Below are positions 1-10,870 of a DNA stretch of 64,000 nucleotides, piece by piece. A program made the translations under genes and the position numbers. How positions within the stretch are numbered: position 1 is the first letter of the stretch; each line of letters begins with the position of its first letter. Source of the stretch: Euptelea pleiosperma (Eukaryota; Streptophyta; Magnoliopsida; Ranunculales; Eupteleaceae); contig CM068549.1 of NCBI GenBank assembly GCA_035048495.1, positions 17,207,103-17,271,102 of the forward strand, written 5' to 3'. The notes under the pieces are model-generated. The model had not been told where the DNA came from. It saw only the letters and a list, made by a program, of their open reading frames with translations, and did no database searches.

Positions 1-153
1 AGAACCCTTCGTGGGTTCTGTTCACAGTAACATACATGAAGGAGATGGGATTTTGCCCTTTCCTCCAGAAGCACCACTTCAATATCATCCTGGTTCTAAG
101 GGGCGTACCCCGGTCTATCCTGGTGGGATTATTGGCATACCACATGATGGAAG
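1..153 (+). CDS. FIPS5: FIP1[V]-like, first visible exon
   Basis: Open from base 2 to a GGAAG|GTAATG donor, 50 codons plus two bases. It is Pro/Gly-rich (for example RTPVYPGGIIGIPHDG). The two-base overhang joins correctly to the one-base start of the exon at 2775, giving an Arg at the junction. The exon is cut by the window edge. Confidence 0.7.
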
Positions 154-3100
154 GTAATGCATATTTGTAGGATATATTATTTATGCTTCACGTTTACACA
201 TAAATAATAATCAACTTAGTATTCTTAATTCATTAGTTCTCGGGAGTAAAACCATATATTTCTATTTAGTTCTAGTGTAGACCTTTGCAAGTTGGGAATC
301 AAACGGTAGCCATTAGTACTCACATAAAATCTTTATTTTCCTCATCGTTCCGGACACTCAGTAAGTTCTCTGGATAGTTAGGTTACTCCATTAGAAATAT
401 TACTCTCTGCAGAGCCGAAAAAAGGCTTGAAGCCTGAATGAAAAGTGAAGAGGCCTTGCATCTCCCAGGAAGATGATCCCAATAAATAAGGGAAGAAATA
501 GAGGGCTAAATCATTTGGAGTGGACCAGTTTCACAGAAAATAAAATGAAGCTGATAGCAAGAGGCCCACAACATGGAAAGAGAAAAAATGGCCTAATGGT
601 TGAAGTTTACTCACAGGTGTTGCTTGATAATGATAAGAGTATTCCTTCTACAAAGAAAACAATAATAGACTACCAGGTGTGACCTTCGAACTCTGAGACC
701 ATATACAGAATGAAAATTCCAGCATTAGGATATACTTATATTGCTTGTTATGCATATTCCAGTAAGAAATCTTGTTTGGATTCAAATTCTTCTTTAGAGC
801 ATCTCCAACTTAAAGATGCTCTAAAGATTCAAATTCTTGTTTGGATTGCAAACTTATCTACATTAGCATAAAAGCTGAATCAGACTAAGATGCCCAGATA
901 CGGATACGGAAACAGACACCGGCTCAGGAAACGGGGATACGACCCTTCATTTCTTAAAACCCGATACACAAATACAGATACGGGTATCACATACAATACG
1001 TTGATAACCATGCTTTAATCTTCTAGTTTTTCTAAGTTAAGTATCATTTTTTAAGTATTTCATTGTGCTAAATGTAGTGAAACTTCTAATATTGCAAAGA
1101 TTTGTATGGTAAGATTTGTTACAATATACTATTTAATATTTTGTTGACAAAACAAATGAAAAAATTGGTAAGAACTGAGAAGATGACTGTAGTAAACTTG
1201 GAAATAGAATATTGGAAGGTTGAAGTATCCATGCAATACTGGTACCAATCGATATCTGTGTGGATATGAGTACGCTGAGCATGTTTAAGTATCCAGTTTT
1301 CATAGATATCAGAATGCGAATTTGTTGTGCAAAAAATTGTTCACCATGCAAGTACTCTTTTTGCGTCTGATATAGGTTGACAAGTCAGAATGAAGTACTC
1401 CTGTCCAGTAGTACCGGTGTTAAAGCCTGATTTGCATTGTCTAATCTATCTAGGTAAAGAATTTGCAGTACCAGGTTTTTAGCTGCAGGAAACCCAAAAA
1501 GGAAAATCTACTGAAAAAATGTGTCCCACATCATAACTAGGGAATGTCTATCTATTAGGGCGCACTGGATTGGCTATAGATGCTTGAGTTGAACTTTCCA
1601 CTCAAGGAGCAAAATGAGAAACATGACTTTGGGGCTTTAGTCTGATCTGGTGCCTTTTTATCTTGTTTTGACATTTGCGACCTGACAGAAACAGTTTGTT
1701 GTCTCATTTTACTGTCTTGTTTGTGGACTTGTAAAATGAGGAGGCTTCAACTTGCAAGCATTGAAAACAGGTTTGTTTTGGAGTGGATTCTTGTTAAATT
1801 CCACTTCTTTACATTCTAAAGTAGCAACTAGGTTTGTTTGCAAGATGTTCTTCACTTAGGGTAGTTTTTCTTGGAATCAGAAACATGAACCATTTTATCC
1901 TTGCTGCATAATGGTAGCTCAATTCCACTCATTTTCAGTAATGAACAGAACATTTATTAATCAAATTGATTTATGCATATTTTGGCTTTTAACCCTATCA
2001 CATGTATCGTATGACACCAGTAAAACTAGTGGTAATCCCGTTAGAAGAATTATGTTCTGTGAAATCTAACGATCAAAAAGGCATCTGGAAAGTTTCCCAA
2101 ATGCCATCTTAAGATACATCAAAACCAGTGATTCTGAACTGCGGGGAACCTATTCATTTTTTTGACCCAGTTAAATTTTCTCATGTTTATAGATATGTAA
2201 ATCAGATAGCGTGTAATAGAGGACTACAATTTTGGACTACTGAGCATCCTCATTTTTTGTTAAATTGTATGGAGGAGGACCTAAAGCATGTAAATTCCTC
2301 TTCTTTGAGTTAATATATTCTATTTTGCTTATCGAAAAGAAAAAAGCATGATAAAAAACTTCAGGCCCTCCTGGGTTGGTGGATTTAGTTCATTGTTGTT
2401 GGATGATGAGCTAAATTCTAATTCCTATTCCTGGGAGCTATTACACTTATCAAAAAATTCTCTAGGCTAACATATCACTGAAAAATCTGTAAAATTTCAG
2501 ATCCCATTATCTGTTTTTCCACTCATCTGTTCTTCTTTGTGAATTCTAATTTTGGTCAATCTTCATGGCTTTACAGTTATATTTTTTAGGTTTTTGGTGG
2601 TTTAGATTTTATTTCTTAATCATAATTTTCTGCAGCCAACATCCTTTTCCATATATGCTGCAAATTCTCTTGTTCAGCAGCATATCTTGGTTGGCTATCA
2701 GAGGTATTTCAATACCTTGATATATTCTATTCATTAAGATGTAATAACATTCTCTATGAACTTATAACCTTCAGGTGGCCACAGGGGACAGCACACGACA
2801 GATACCCCCATGTAACTGCTGAGCATGGAAATGATGTGATCCCTAATCAAAGTGCCCGAGTAAACAAATTTCATCATAATCAGAAGGAAAAATCAGGGGT
2901 AAGCATTGATGGCAAACGGACTCCGGAGTCATCATCCCCAATCACAGTTGATCCTGCAAGGGAGCCGAGTGTAGAACAAAAAGATGATATGCACAATGAG
3001 CTTGCAGAGGCAGATAGCAGCATTGGAGTGGACCGGGAGGAAGTGGATATGGATATGATAATCCCAAGTGATACTTTTGGAGATGAAAGCCTGCCTCGTT

Positions 3101-6100
3101 CTGTTAAGAAACAAAAACTGATTTCTCAAGTTGAACAACCTGCTGTACAAATCATCGGCAATGGGGACGAGTTAAGGACCACACGCAGTAGTGACAACAG
3201 CAAAGCAAGATCAGGGAGTAGCAAGGATTATCAGAAGCAACGTGATGGTGGTGAGGAGGAAGTTGTTCAAGAGGGGCGGTCTAGACGCATGGGAGACATG
3301 AAAAGGCGTCGTGATGAAGACGAAAACTTCCGAAGGAGAGATGATTATGGTCAAGATGGGAGACAAGAGAAGGATCGAAACCGCGTGGGTGTAAAAGGAA
3401 GGGATGATTCTTATCACTCTTATTCTCGTAGAGACTGGGATCCTAGTTCGCCACATCACTCCGGTAGTAAGACTGGGGACTTTGAGAGGCCAAGGGAGAG
3501 GGATAATTCTGTTGGAGCTTGGCAGAGGAAAGATGAGGATACACATGGGAGAAGGGTGAAAGATGAAGACACAAGAAAGTGGGAGCGTGTTGAGGAAATG
3601 GGACCTAGGCACAGGAGTAAGGGTCGTGAAAGTGAGAGGAACGACAAAGATGAGCATCTTCATTCAAGGAAACGGTTGGACAATGGTGACTGGAGGGGTC
3701 GCCATGAGAAAGATGTGGGACCACGACAGAGGGAAAGGGATAATTTGATGAGTGGGCATGAAAACTTGGATGACCCTCACAACAAAAGAAGGAAGGGTGA
3801 AGAGCATCAGAGGAGAGAACAAGCTGACAAAGAAGTCTTGCATGGCTACAGAGCTAGGGAAGATACTAGCCAAAGAAAGAGGGAGAGGGATGATGATCTG
3901 GACCAGAGGAGGAGGGAGGATCAAGCAAGAGTAAGAGATAGGCCTGATGATCACCATTCCATTAGGCACAGAGATGAGAGCTGGCGGCAGAGGGAGAGGG
4001 ACGACCGGCAGAGGCTCAAACAACCCAATGAAGATACATTATCAAACCGTGAAAGAGAGGAAGGGCGGGGAGCAGCAAGGAGTGGACGAGGTATAGAAGA
4101 CAAACCCTGGGTGGGGAATGCCAGGGCTAAGGATGAATCTAAAGGTTTAGGTTCTGATAAGGACTACCAATTTAAAGATAGAAGGCAGCACAACGAGCAA
4201 CCTAAGAGAAAAGACAGAGTAGAGAAGGAAGCTCTTTCACAGCACAGGGGACGTGATGATGCTTATGCACGTGAAAATCAATTCAATAATGAGGAGAGAA
4301 ACCCAAGGCATGAAAAATCAAGCACTCATAATGATCGCCCTGTAAATGCTTCTGATAGCCAATATATGCACAAGGAGAGACACAGAGAGAACACGAGGAG
4401 TAAAGAATCTGAAGGAGGTGATCAAAATACTCGAGGACCTGGCAAGAGAAAGCAAGAAGACCATAGTGCTCACCGAAGTGGGAAGGTATGGTCCATATCT
4501 TTGTACAGTAAGAGAAAAGATGGTCCAGAATGGGAAAGCATACCTCCCACAACGTAGAATTGCCATGAAAGTACGAAACAACCTAAAACTTCTGAGAAAA
4601 GCTAAATCTTCACAGTGAAGATGAAGCACCTCGAAATCTTCATTACAAATTAAAACAATCTATAGTTTTCCTTTTCTTCTTTTCTCAATATAATTTTCTT
4701 TTACTGATCATAAAGTAAAAAAGGCATATAAGAGAACCTCCCGTGCAGATACAGTTTGGTTTCTGTTATATTCTTGACAAGTGGAGAAGTCTTTCTTCCA
4801 CATTACCATTTGGTCCTTGATACTTGTTTCTGATCAAAGAGATGAATCTTCTTTCAGTTCACTGATCTTGAACCCAAATAGCTAATAGATATCAGAATTT
4901 CTATAAATGATAAAGGTCGAACTTCCTGTCCTTGAGTGACAGGAACAGTTCTTCCATATTAATTAGACATTGATGGACTGAGACTCGAAATCTTTCCTGT
5001 CCCTGTCCCTGTTCCTTCAGGACAAGAAAGACTTCCCCAGGAGATAAGTATACTGTCCAATTTGTTATTATTAAAACTATTGGGGCCAAGTTGATAATGC
5101 TGTTATCTTGTTTATTCTCAACCAAATGGCATTATGTTTTTGACTCTTGTGACAGTCTTAGTTAATCCGCCGGTGTAATATGGTTATGGAAATCTCGCCA
5201 TCTTGAGAAGTTGGAGAAGTTACACCTGAACTGGAAATAGAATATCCATGGCCATTATTGTGGGTAGTACTTGACTTCAATGTATCTCAACTGCCATCCA
5301 GTAGATCTTGACTTTAGGTGCTAATTCCCCTTGGTGGTGCTGTGTGAGAACTGCTTTTGTAATGGGGCCTAAGTTTTGGCTTCTTTCATCCACAACTGGA
5401 GCTATCTTAATATATTTCATCCACGGAAACTTTTGTCTAACACTTTCTTTTTTTAGTTGATACTTGATAAAGGAACTTTATTAAACTAGGGACTCCCAGA
5501 AGGGAGAAGTCTGAAGGTTGTCATTAACAACTTCAGTCATGATAAATGTCATATATGAATCGGGAGGAATACTAACTGGATGGAGGTGGCCATTCCCCCC
5601 TACCCATGCTTTACATATGATGTGTAACAGGATCAGGACCCACCATTCAGCAGGTTTGAGCTAGATGATTTACTATACCAAAAACTAACAATGTAAGATA
5701 ATCTACATACACCATTTGATAGATTGCACTCTCTTGACAAACACACAGAAAACACTTATGGTCCAGAAAGAATTCTATCATCCAATCCAGGAATTCATTT
5801 TTCGGAGATCTCCTAGGTGGGACCCGACATATTAGGGGTCCCTGTCTTCATCATCGGATTGTTAAACAAGCCCTCTGGTTACAGATTTTCATAGAAGTTT
5901 CTCTGTTGAGGGAAGCAATTTTTATCATGAACTTTTTGCCTTTGTGGGCAGGTTAGCATGAAAGGCCCAAGTGAACAAGAAAGTGGCAATGTACTCACTT
6001 CGAGCCACCCTGGTTCCCGTGATCATGGCAGGTCAAGATCATCATCCTCTGCTGCACTCTCCAGGAAGAGTTGTCAAGAGCATGAGGCTCCCCTGCTACA

Positions 6101-6641
6101 CCACTCTTCCAGAAAACGTGGGGAAGATACTCTCTCAGATGAGCAACAGAACTTGAGGAGCGGTCGCTCTAAACTGGAACGTTGGACGAGCCACACAGAG
6201 AGAGATGACAATACCAACACTCAGTTATCGTCGTCTTCATCAAAGATTAGGCAGACTAACAGGGACGACAATGACCAATCTTCTTTAGCCAGCGAACGAC
6301 CAGATGAACCCCTCAACACGGTTGAGACCATTGATAACCAACATCCTTTGGGCGAGGAAAAAATTGCTGGTGAGTTGGAGATCAGGGATGCCAACATGGA
6401 ATCCGTGCCAGGCAGCGAGCATATTGAGTCAGACAAAATTGTAGAGGATTGCCACCTTGACACAGTCGCAAAACTGAAGAAGCGAAGTGAGCGGTTTAAG
6501 CTTCCAATGCCAAGCGAGAAGGACGCCACGTCAAACAGGAAGATGGATTGTGATTCGTTGTCAGCCCAGAGTGAGACTGCTGCAGATGCAGAGGTTAAAC
6601 CAGAGCGACCAGCTCGGAAGCGAAGGTGGACCAGTAGCTAA
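1..6641 (+). CDS. FIPS5: FIP1[V]-like polyadenylation factor, 3' part of gene (exons 1-153, 2775-4485, 5952-6641)
   Basis: Plant FIP1[V] is a large relative of yeast Fip1, a subunit of the nuclear cleavage and polyadenylation machinery that contacts poly(A) polymerase and CPSF. The three exons join in one frame (phases 2 and 0) and give 850 residues in the window. The body, about residues 110-590, is mixed-charge and dominated by Arg, Glu and Asp, as in this family; the end reads KLKKRSERFKLPMPSEKDA, then ERPARKRRWTSS, a pattern I associate with plant FIP1[V] C-termini. The conserved Fip1 core motif is not present and must lie upstream. The apparent start at 2836 is a GTG inside the exon; sequence upstream to 2775 is open and coding. 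Identity rests on recalled family resemblance, not on an alignment. Confidence 0.8.
791..827. repeat. Perfect 14-bp inverted repeat, minimal MITE remnant
   Basis: TCTTTAGAGCATCT (791-804) is followed after 9 bases by its exact reverse complement (814-827). GATTCAAATTCTT occurs on both sides of the hairpin. The GAGCATCTCCAAC motif resembles the ends of common plant MITEs (recalled, not checked). Confidence 0.55.
888..1013. mobile_element. GATACGG-rich MITE-like segment
   Basis: The segment is a succession of GATACGG, GGATACG and GATACGGGTATC motifs on both strands. It resembles in composition the well-bounded element at 38951-39071, but its own ends and target duplication could not be fixed. 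Confidence 0.35.
2775..4485 (+). CDS. FIPS5: FIP1[V]-like, large RE/RD-rich exon
   Basis: Acceptor CTTCAG|GTGG at 2774 and donor GGGAAG|GTATGG at 4486. The exon encodes 570 codons with no stop, beginning WPQGTAHDRYPH. About residues 140-540 of this exon are runs of RERD/RKDE type, probably disordered and able to contact RNA or SR-like partners (inference). Retention of the following intron would end the protein at a stop at 4555-4557. Confidence 0.82.
4486..5951 (+). other. FIP1[V]-like last intron (1.5 kb)
   Basis: A canonical GT-AG phase-0 intron. No transposon or RNA gene was recognised in it. The coding frame continues 24 codons into the intron before a stop, so retention would replace the conserved C-terminus by a short tail. 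Confidence 0.7.
5952..6641 (+). CDS. FIPS5: FIP1[V]-like, last exon
   Basis: Acceptor GTGGGCAG|GTTAGC at 5951 and stop TAG at 6639-6641. The exon encodes 229 residues, Ser-rich at first, then an acidic stretch, then the conserved basic end (KLKKRSERFKLPMPSEKD and ERPARKRRW). The incoming phase (0) agrees with the previous donor. The Met at 5958 is internal, not a start. Confidence 0.85.
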   Translation, partial: VSMKGPSEQESGNVLTSSHPGSRDHGRSRSSSSAALSRKSCQEHEAPLLHHSSRKRGEDTLSDEQQNLRSGRSKLERWTSHTERDDNTNTQLSSSSSKIRQTNRDDNDQSSLASERPDEPLNTVETIDNQHPLGEEKIAGELEIRDANMESVPGSEHIESDKIVEDCHLDTVAKLKKRSERFKLPMPSEKDATSNRKMDCDSLSAQSETAADAEVKPERPARKRRWTSS

Positions 6642-8403
6642 GTGAAGACTGCAAAGTGGGAACAAATTTTAATGAGCTGTTTGGCTTTTGTGATTCAGGG
6701 TCTTCTTCTGGAATCTCTGCGTGACCTGATACCCTAGGATTCAGAAGAACCCATCTTTCCACATTCTAGAATGCCTTCCAAGCGTTCTGACAGTTTCTAC
6801 GGTGTCATTCCCGTAGGGTACTACTGCTAACCGCTCAGCTCAGCAATATTTTTTTCCTGCGCTCACCCTGCCATTGTAAATGTTTCTTTATCATGTATAC
6901 TGAGAAAATGTAACATTGAACGTGTCCTTGATGGTGGCTGGAGAACTGTTTTTTTTCTGCAGGGAGTCGCATTATATTGTATTACCCGGTGATTTTTTTG
7001 GGATGCCAAGGAATCATTTTCCAGGCCAGGTAAGAGAGTCTGATCTGTTGATCTGTCAGGAAGCTTGTACAGTTGGGAGGGTGGCTTTAAATGGCAATTG
7101 CTTTGATTATCCCATCACAGTTCTCGGAGCTACAACGATCCCATTTGCGCTCAGCAACCAAATCGAAGCCTTTCTGACACCAACTGCACGGTGAAGGGAA
7201 GTCCCAAAGGTCGAGTGGGAAGAATGAGGCAGAATAGTTCTCAACTACAGCGCAGAGTTTCAACCTAATTCTATGCTGTTGTGAAGCTCATAAGAAAGCT
7301 GCCACCAAAAATCTAGTGTTTTGAGTTTCATATTTAGCTATTTTTCCTCTTCTTTGCTTCATTTCTCTTCTCTTTTCATTTGTTCTTGACAAGCCAATAG
7401 CACATCATTTGTGAAATTCCCATTTATATTTGAGGAATGGAAGAGTTAAAATAAATCAAAGAAGTAAAAGAAAATGACTGATGGTCACTCCTTTGTCTCA
7501 CTGCTGGCTCTGCTCTGAGAGTATGTATTTCAAGAAAGCATGAAAGAATTCCCTTCTCTGTTCTAGACGTCAGGAAGAAGCTAGCCTGTCTAAATGCTAA
7601 ACAGCACACCCGAATGTAATAAACAGAATTCTCAGTTGCAGGCTTTGATGCTTATCAAAGGAATATTGGAATTCAACCATTAAGTCAGAAACTATTTCCT
7701 TTTAATTTTTGTCAATTCATTCATTGCTGAAACCATTGAATTTGATGAAACTAGTATTAGCAAAAATCATGGAATCATAAGAGGAACCCTCTGCTTATCT
7801 TTCCATGCCCTTCTTGTAAACCAACTCCGTTACACTTCAGATTAGGGTATCTGCAGACTGCAGAAGACAAGTAGAACCGTATAAAGGACCATAAATCAGT
7901 TGGAAAAACAAAGACGATGATTGGTTTCTTTAGTTACCCATGTGTCAGATATGGTTCCACCCTCCACCACATCCAGCATCCCTTCATTTGCCTTCATGAA
8001 AAGCAGCTTTGATTCGGAGGTGACATATAATGATCTTTGCAACTTTTGCCTGTGTTTCATTCGAATGAGTTCCAGCTCCTGGAAGCAAGACAGAAGATAA
8101 CTGGGATTGTAGATTGATAGATCCTATGACCGTGTAAATGTTGAAAGGTGGGTCCAACTCAAAGAAAGCTTTTCTTTATAAGAAGTTTAAAGTTTAAACC
8201 TATAATCTGAGTTATACAGTGGTAGTGAAAGTCCATACATGGAATACCAAGGCACACTGTACACAGATTTTAAGAAAAAAAAACAAGGCCAGCAAGCCCA
8301 GCACTCACTATAAAGCCATTTTTCAAGTTAGGTTCGCAAGTCCCAACCATGGCTATGGGTCTTATGGCCTTGTGAAATGAATTCCCAAACAAAACTTGAA
8401 TAG
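6642..8403. other. 3' UTR and intergenic sequence
   Basis: The first few hundred bases after the stop at 6641 presumably hold the FIP1[V] 3' UTR; I could not choose a polyadenylation signal. The 92-codon ORF at 6916-7194 has no recognisable domain and probably overlaps the UTR. Nothing else was identified. Confidence 0.5.
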
Positions 8404-8411
8404 CGAAGTGG

Positions 8412-8939
8412 CAGGGCCCGCTCTACCTTAAGGCGGTTGCCTAAGGCCGCTTGGTGAGAGAAGCCCCCAGCCCAAGTCCCACTAACCACATGGATTATTG
8501 GCCCATCCCTTATTGGATATATAAACCAAAAATCAACCTGATTGATTATCTCTAGCCATAGATTTTAGTACTTTTAGGACATGATTCTAGCCGTTGGATT
8601 CAAGCATGTTTTTTGGGTAGTAAATCCAATGGCTAGAAATCATCAATCAAGCTGATTTTTAGTGTGTGTATCCACTAATAGGTGGACTGAACATCTAGTC
8701 ATTGGACCCAAAAAATGATCTATGTAGGACCATGAGAGTCCTTTGCATCGACTGCAACGGGAGTCCTCTGCATCAAAAATTTTCCGGAGTATTTGAATAT
8801 CAAGAATACTTTTTATATAAAAATTTTCAATTATATAGAGAGTTTAATTTTTTAATTAATATCATATATATTAAATATAAAAAAAGGCCTTATTTAGAAT
8901 TTTTCGCCTTAGGTCTCCACTTGTGTCGAGACGGTCCTG
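8412..8939. mobile_element. Non-autonomous hAT element, 528 bp
   Basis: It starts with CAGGGCCCGCTCT and ends with GACGGTCCTG, imperfect inverted ends of hAT type (CAGGG...CCTG). It is flanked by an 8-bp target duplication, CGAAGTGG at 8404-8411 and TGAAGTGG at 8940-8947 (7 of 8 identical). There is no transposase inside. Bases 8493-8703 form a quasi-palindrome shared with three other elements of this window. Confidence 0.8.
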
Positions 8940-8947
8940 TGAAGTGG

Positions 8948-9994
8948 AGAGAGTAAAAGAAGGATGCATTTGTGTAAAAGATCTGAGTCTTGAACATTTC
9001 CACGAATGCACTTGTCCATAAAGGTTTGGTAATTGGTGAAAAGGACAAGAAAGGAAAGAGCATATTTGGAAATTTTCAAGAATATAAAATTTACAGGAAC
9101 AAGAAACAATGGAAATGAAGAAAGCATTCCAGGTAGGGTTTCACTAGCTTAAGAAAATGAAGGACTAAACAAACCAAGGTTTAAAATCTTAAGTCTCATT
9201 CAGAATTCTGTAAGCAATGAAATGATGCATCTGATAAAAAAAGATATGCTTCGGTAAGCAAAGATAAAAGTATATCTTAACACCAAATTATTCAATTTTT
9301 AATAAATTAAGAATATGATGTCTTTGAAATAATACTATTTTTATAGGGTTTTTTTGTAATACCCCCTGATAAATCTTAAATATTAGTGAAATTGCACTGA
9401 GTTTTCATTCTTTTAATCTTGCCCCTAAGTGTAAATTTTGATCCTAGTTGCCAGTTCATCAATTATTTGTGTATTATTGGTTTTCAAGGCCCAAACATAT
9501 TATATGGGCGAATATATGAAAAGTTCAGGAAAAAATCATGAATTTTGAACCATTTGTATACAACGCAGTTAATACAGCAAAATGTAACAAACTAAAACAA
9601 AACCCAACAAAAGTCAAAACCATACCTCTCTCACGGTCTCACTCTCACCCCCATCTCCCTCCCCAATTCTCACCCCACATGGCTAATGTCCACCACTCGT
9701 CCATGCAATTGCTACTAGTTGTCGCCAGAAAGGGGCATTGTCATTGCAATTTTTATAAAAAATGGTTATCAAAGTGGCATAACGCGTTTGAAATCTCATT
9801 TGACATGAAAACAATGATGCAATGTTGCAATTTGTCATACTGTGTAAAATATTGTTAAAGTTGTAGCTCTTTATGCTATTATAGGCAGCAACCCCCCCCC
9901 CCCCCCCCCCCAACAAGAAAAGTAAGACCACATCATCTTATGTAATGGGAAGTGGATCTAAATCGTCTATAAACCATGGATAACTCGTATCTAG
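8948..9994. other. Intergenic sequence
   Basis: No gene was seen. It contains a CCAAGGTTTAAAAT motif near 9174 resembling the left end of the MITE family described below, but no matching right end, and a C homopolymer of 19 bases near 9893-9911. Confidence 0.5.
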
Positions 9995-10870
9995 GATCTT
10001 TTGTGGGATGCCAAGCTGCTCTACCATCAATATGTAACAAAAAATAAAAAAATTGGTGAACAAAAAGTCGTCAATGCCTTCTATGTAAAATCACCGTCAT
10101 TCATGGAGTTGATTGATGATGTTGAAATTGAGGTTGGTTATGCTTTGCCTAATTATTCAACTCTTTGCTTAAAGTTGGTGACAGATGGTAGGGATGATAT
10201 GTTGTTTGGCTTTTTGCCCTTTTATAAAATCTCTACTTATATAAAAATGGTAGAGATGATATTGAGAAGCAAATCTCTATATTTAAGGACTATTGGGTTG
10301 CACATTGATGTCAATCGTATGGATTGATATGAATCGGTTATTAATTTGATTAGTTATTCAAGAATGGAGTCTTTTTAAGATCATTTGATATGACGAGTAA
10401 AAAGAAAACTAGTTTACTTCTTAGAGATGTTCTTTCTTCTATTATCGATAAAATTAGACCACAAATTATTGTGCAACTTGTGATGATGTAAAACTAATAG
10501 TAGATTGCAAGTATAAGCACATTGTAGTTTGAGTATTAATGAGGCAACACACTAACCGCAAAGAAAGGCATTGTAAAACCAAATTTGCATCAAGCTTTTT
10601 AATGTTTCAATCAATTTAAAAATCAAATATGAGTTACAATTGTTGGTTAAATCATCCAACTGGAAAGGCTTGAACTATAGAGTAAATCATCGACAACAGA
10701 TATGACTGAAAAATTTAAAGTATAACCTTTTGAAAAATAGTGAGGTATATCAACTTTAGAGCCTCTTGGTAGACTACTTCATGTAGCTGATGATAAAAGT
10801 CAACTATACATACGTGCTTACATGAAATAATGGAAAGAGTAAGGCAACACTCAAGCAACAACATGCTAGT
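9995..10870 (+). pseudogene. Decayed hAT-superfamily transposase
   Basis: Frame-disrupted translations match, by eye, successive segments of plant hAT transposases of the DUF659 type. There is a SPSFMELIDD-like block followed by LPNYSTLCLKLV (about 10090-10185), a TDGRDDM block (10180-10205), then after stops a RQHTNRKE...KFASSFLMFQ block (about 10537-10620) and LEPLGRLLHVADDKSQ (about 10755-10810). Several stops and shifts make it non-functional. The surrounding terminal repeats were not found. The domain assignment is from memory of the family. Confidence 0.5.

Larger units (their letters stand above)
154..2774 (+). other. FIP1[V]-like intron (2.6 kb)
   Basis: A spacer between the phase-matched exons ending at 153 and starting at 2775. 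It contains a 14-bp-stem hairpin (791-827) and a GATACGG-rich segment (888-1013). The small ORF at 473-682 has no recognisable domain. No other structure was seen. Confidence 0.6.

Noticed and set aside
473..682. 69-codon ORF in the FIP1 intron
   Set aside because: No domain; it lies within the intron between phase-matched exons.
2636..2703. Possible 68-bp cassette exon in the FIP1 gene (acceptor CTGCAG, donor AGAG|GTATTT)
   Set aside because: The exon at 153 joins the exon at 2775 in frame. Including the 68-bp piece shifts the frame and gives an early stop, so it is not part of the main mRNA.
2932..4629. Minus-strand ORFs opposite the large FIP1 exon
   Set aside because: They are shadows of the Arg/Glu-rich repeats of the exon and have no domains.
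6916..7194. 92-codon ORF downstream of the FIP1 stop
   Set aside because: No recognisable domain, short, and probably in the 3' UTR.
9174..9250. CCAAGGTTTAAAAT motif, like a left end of the CAWGG family
   Set aside because: No right end or target duplication was found nearby.
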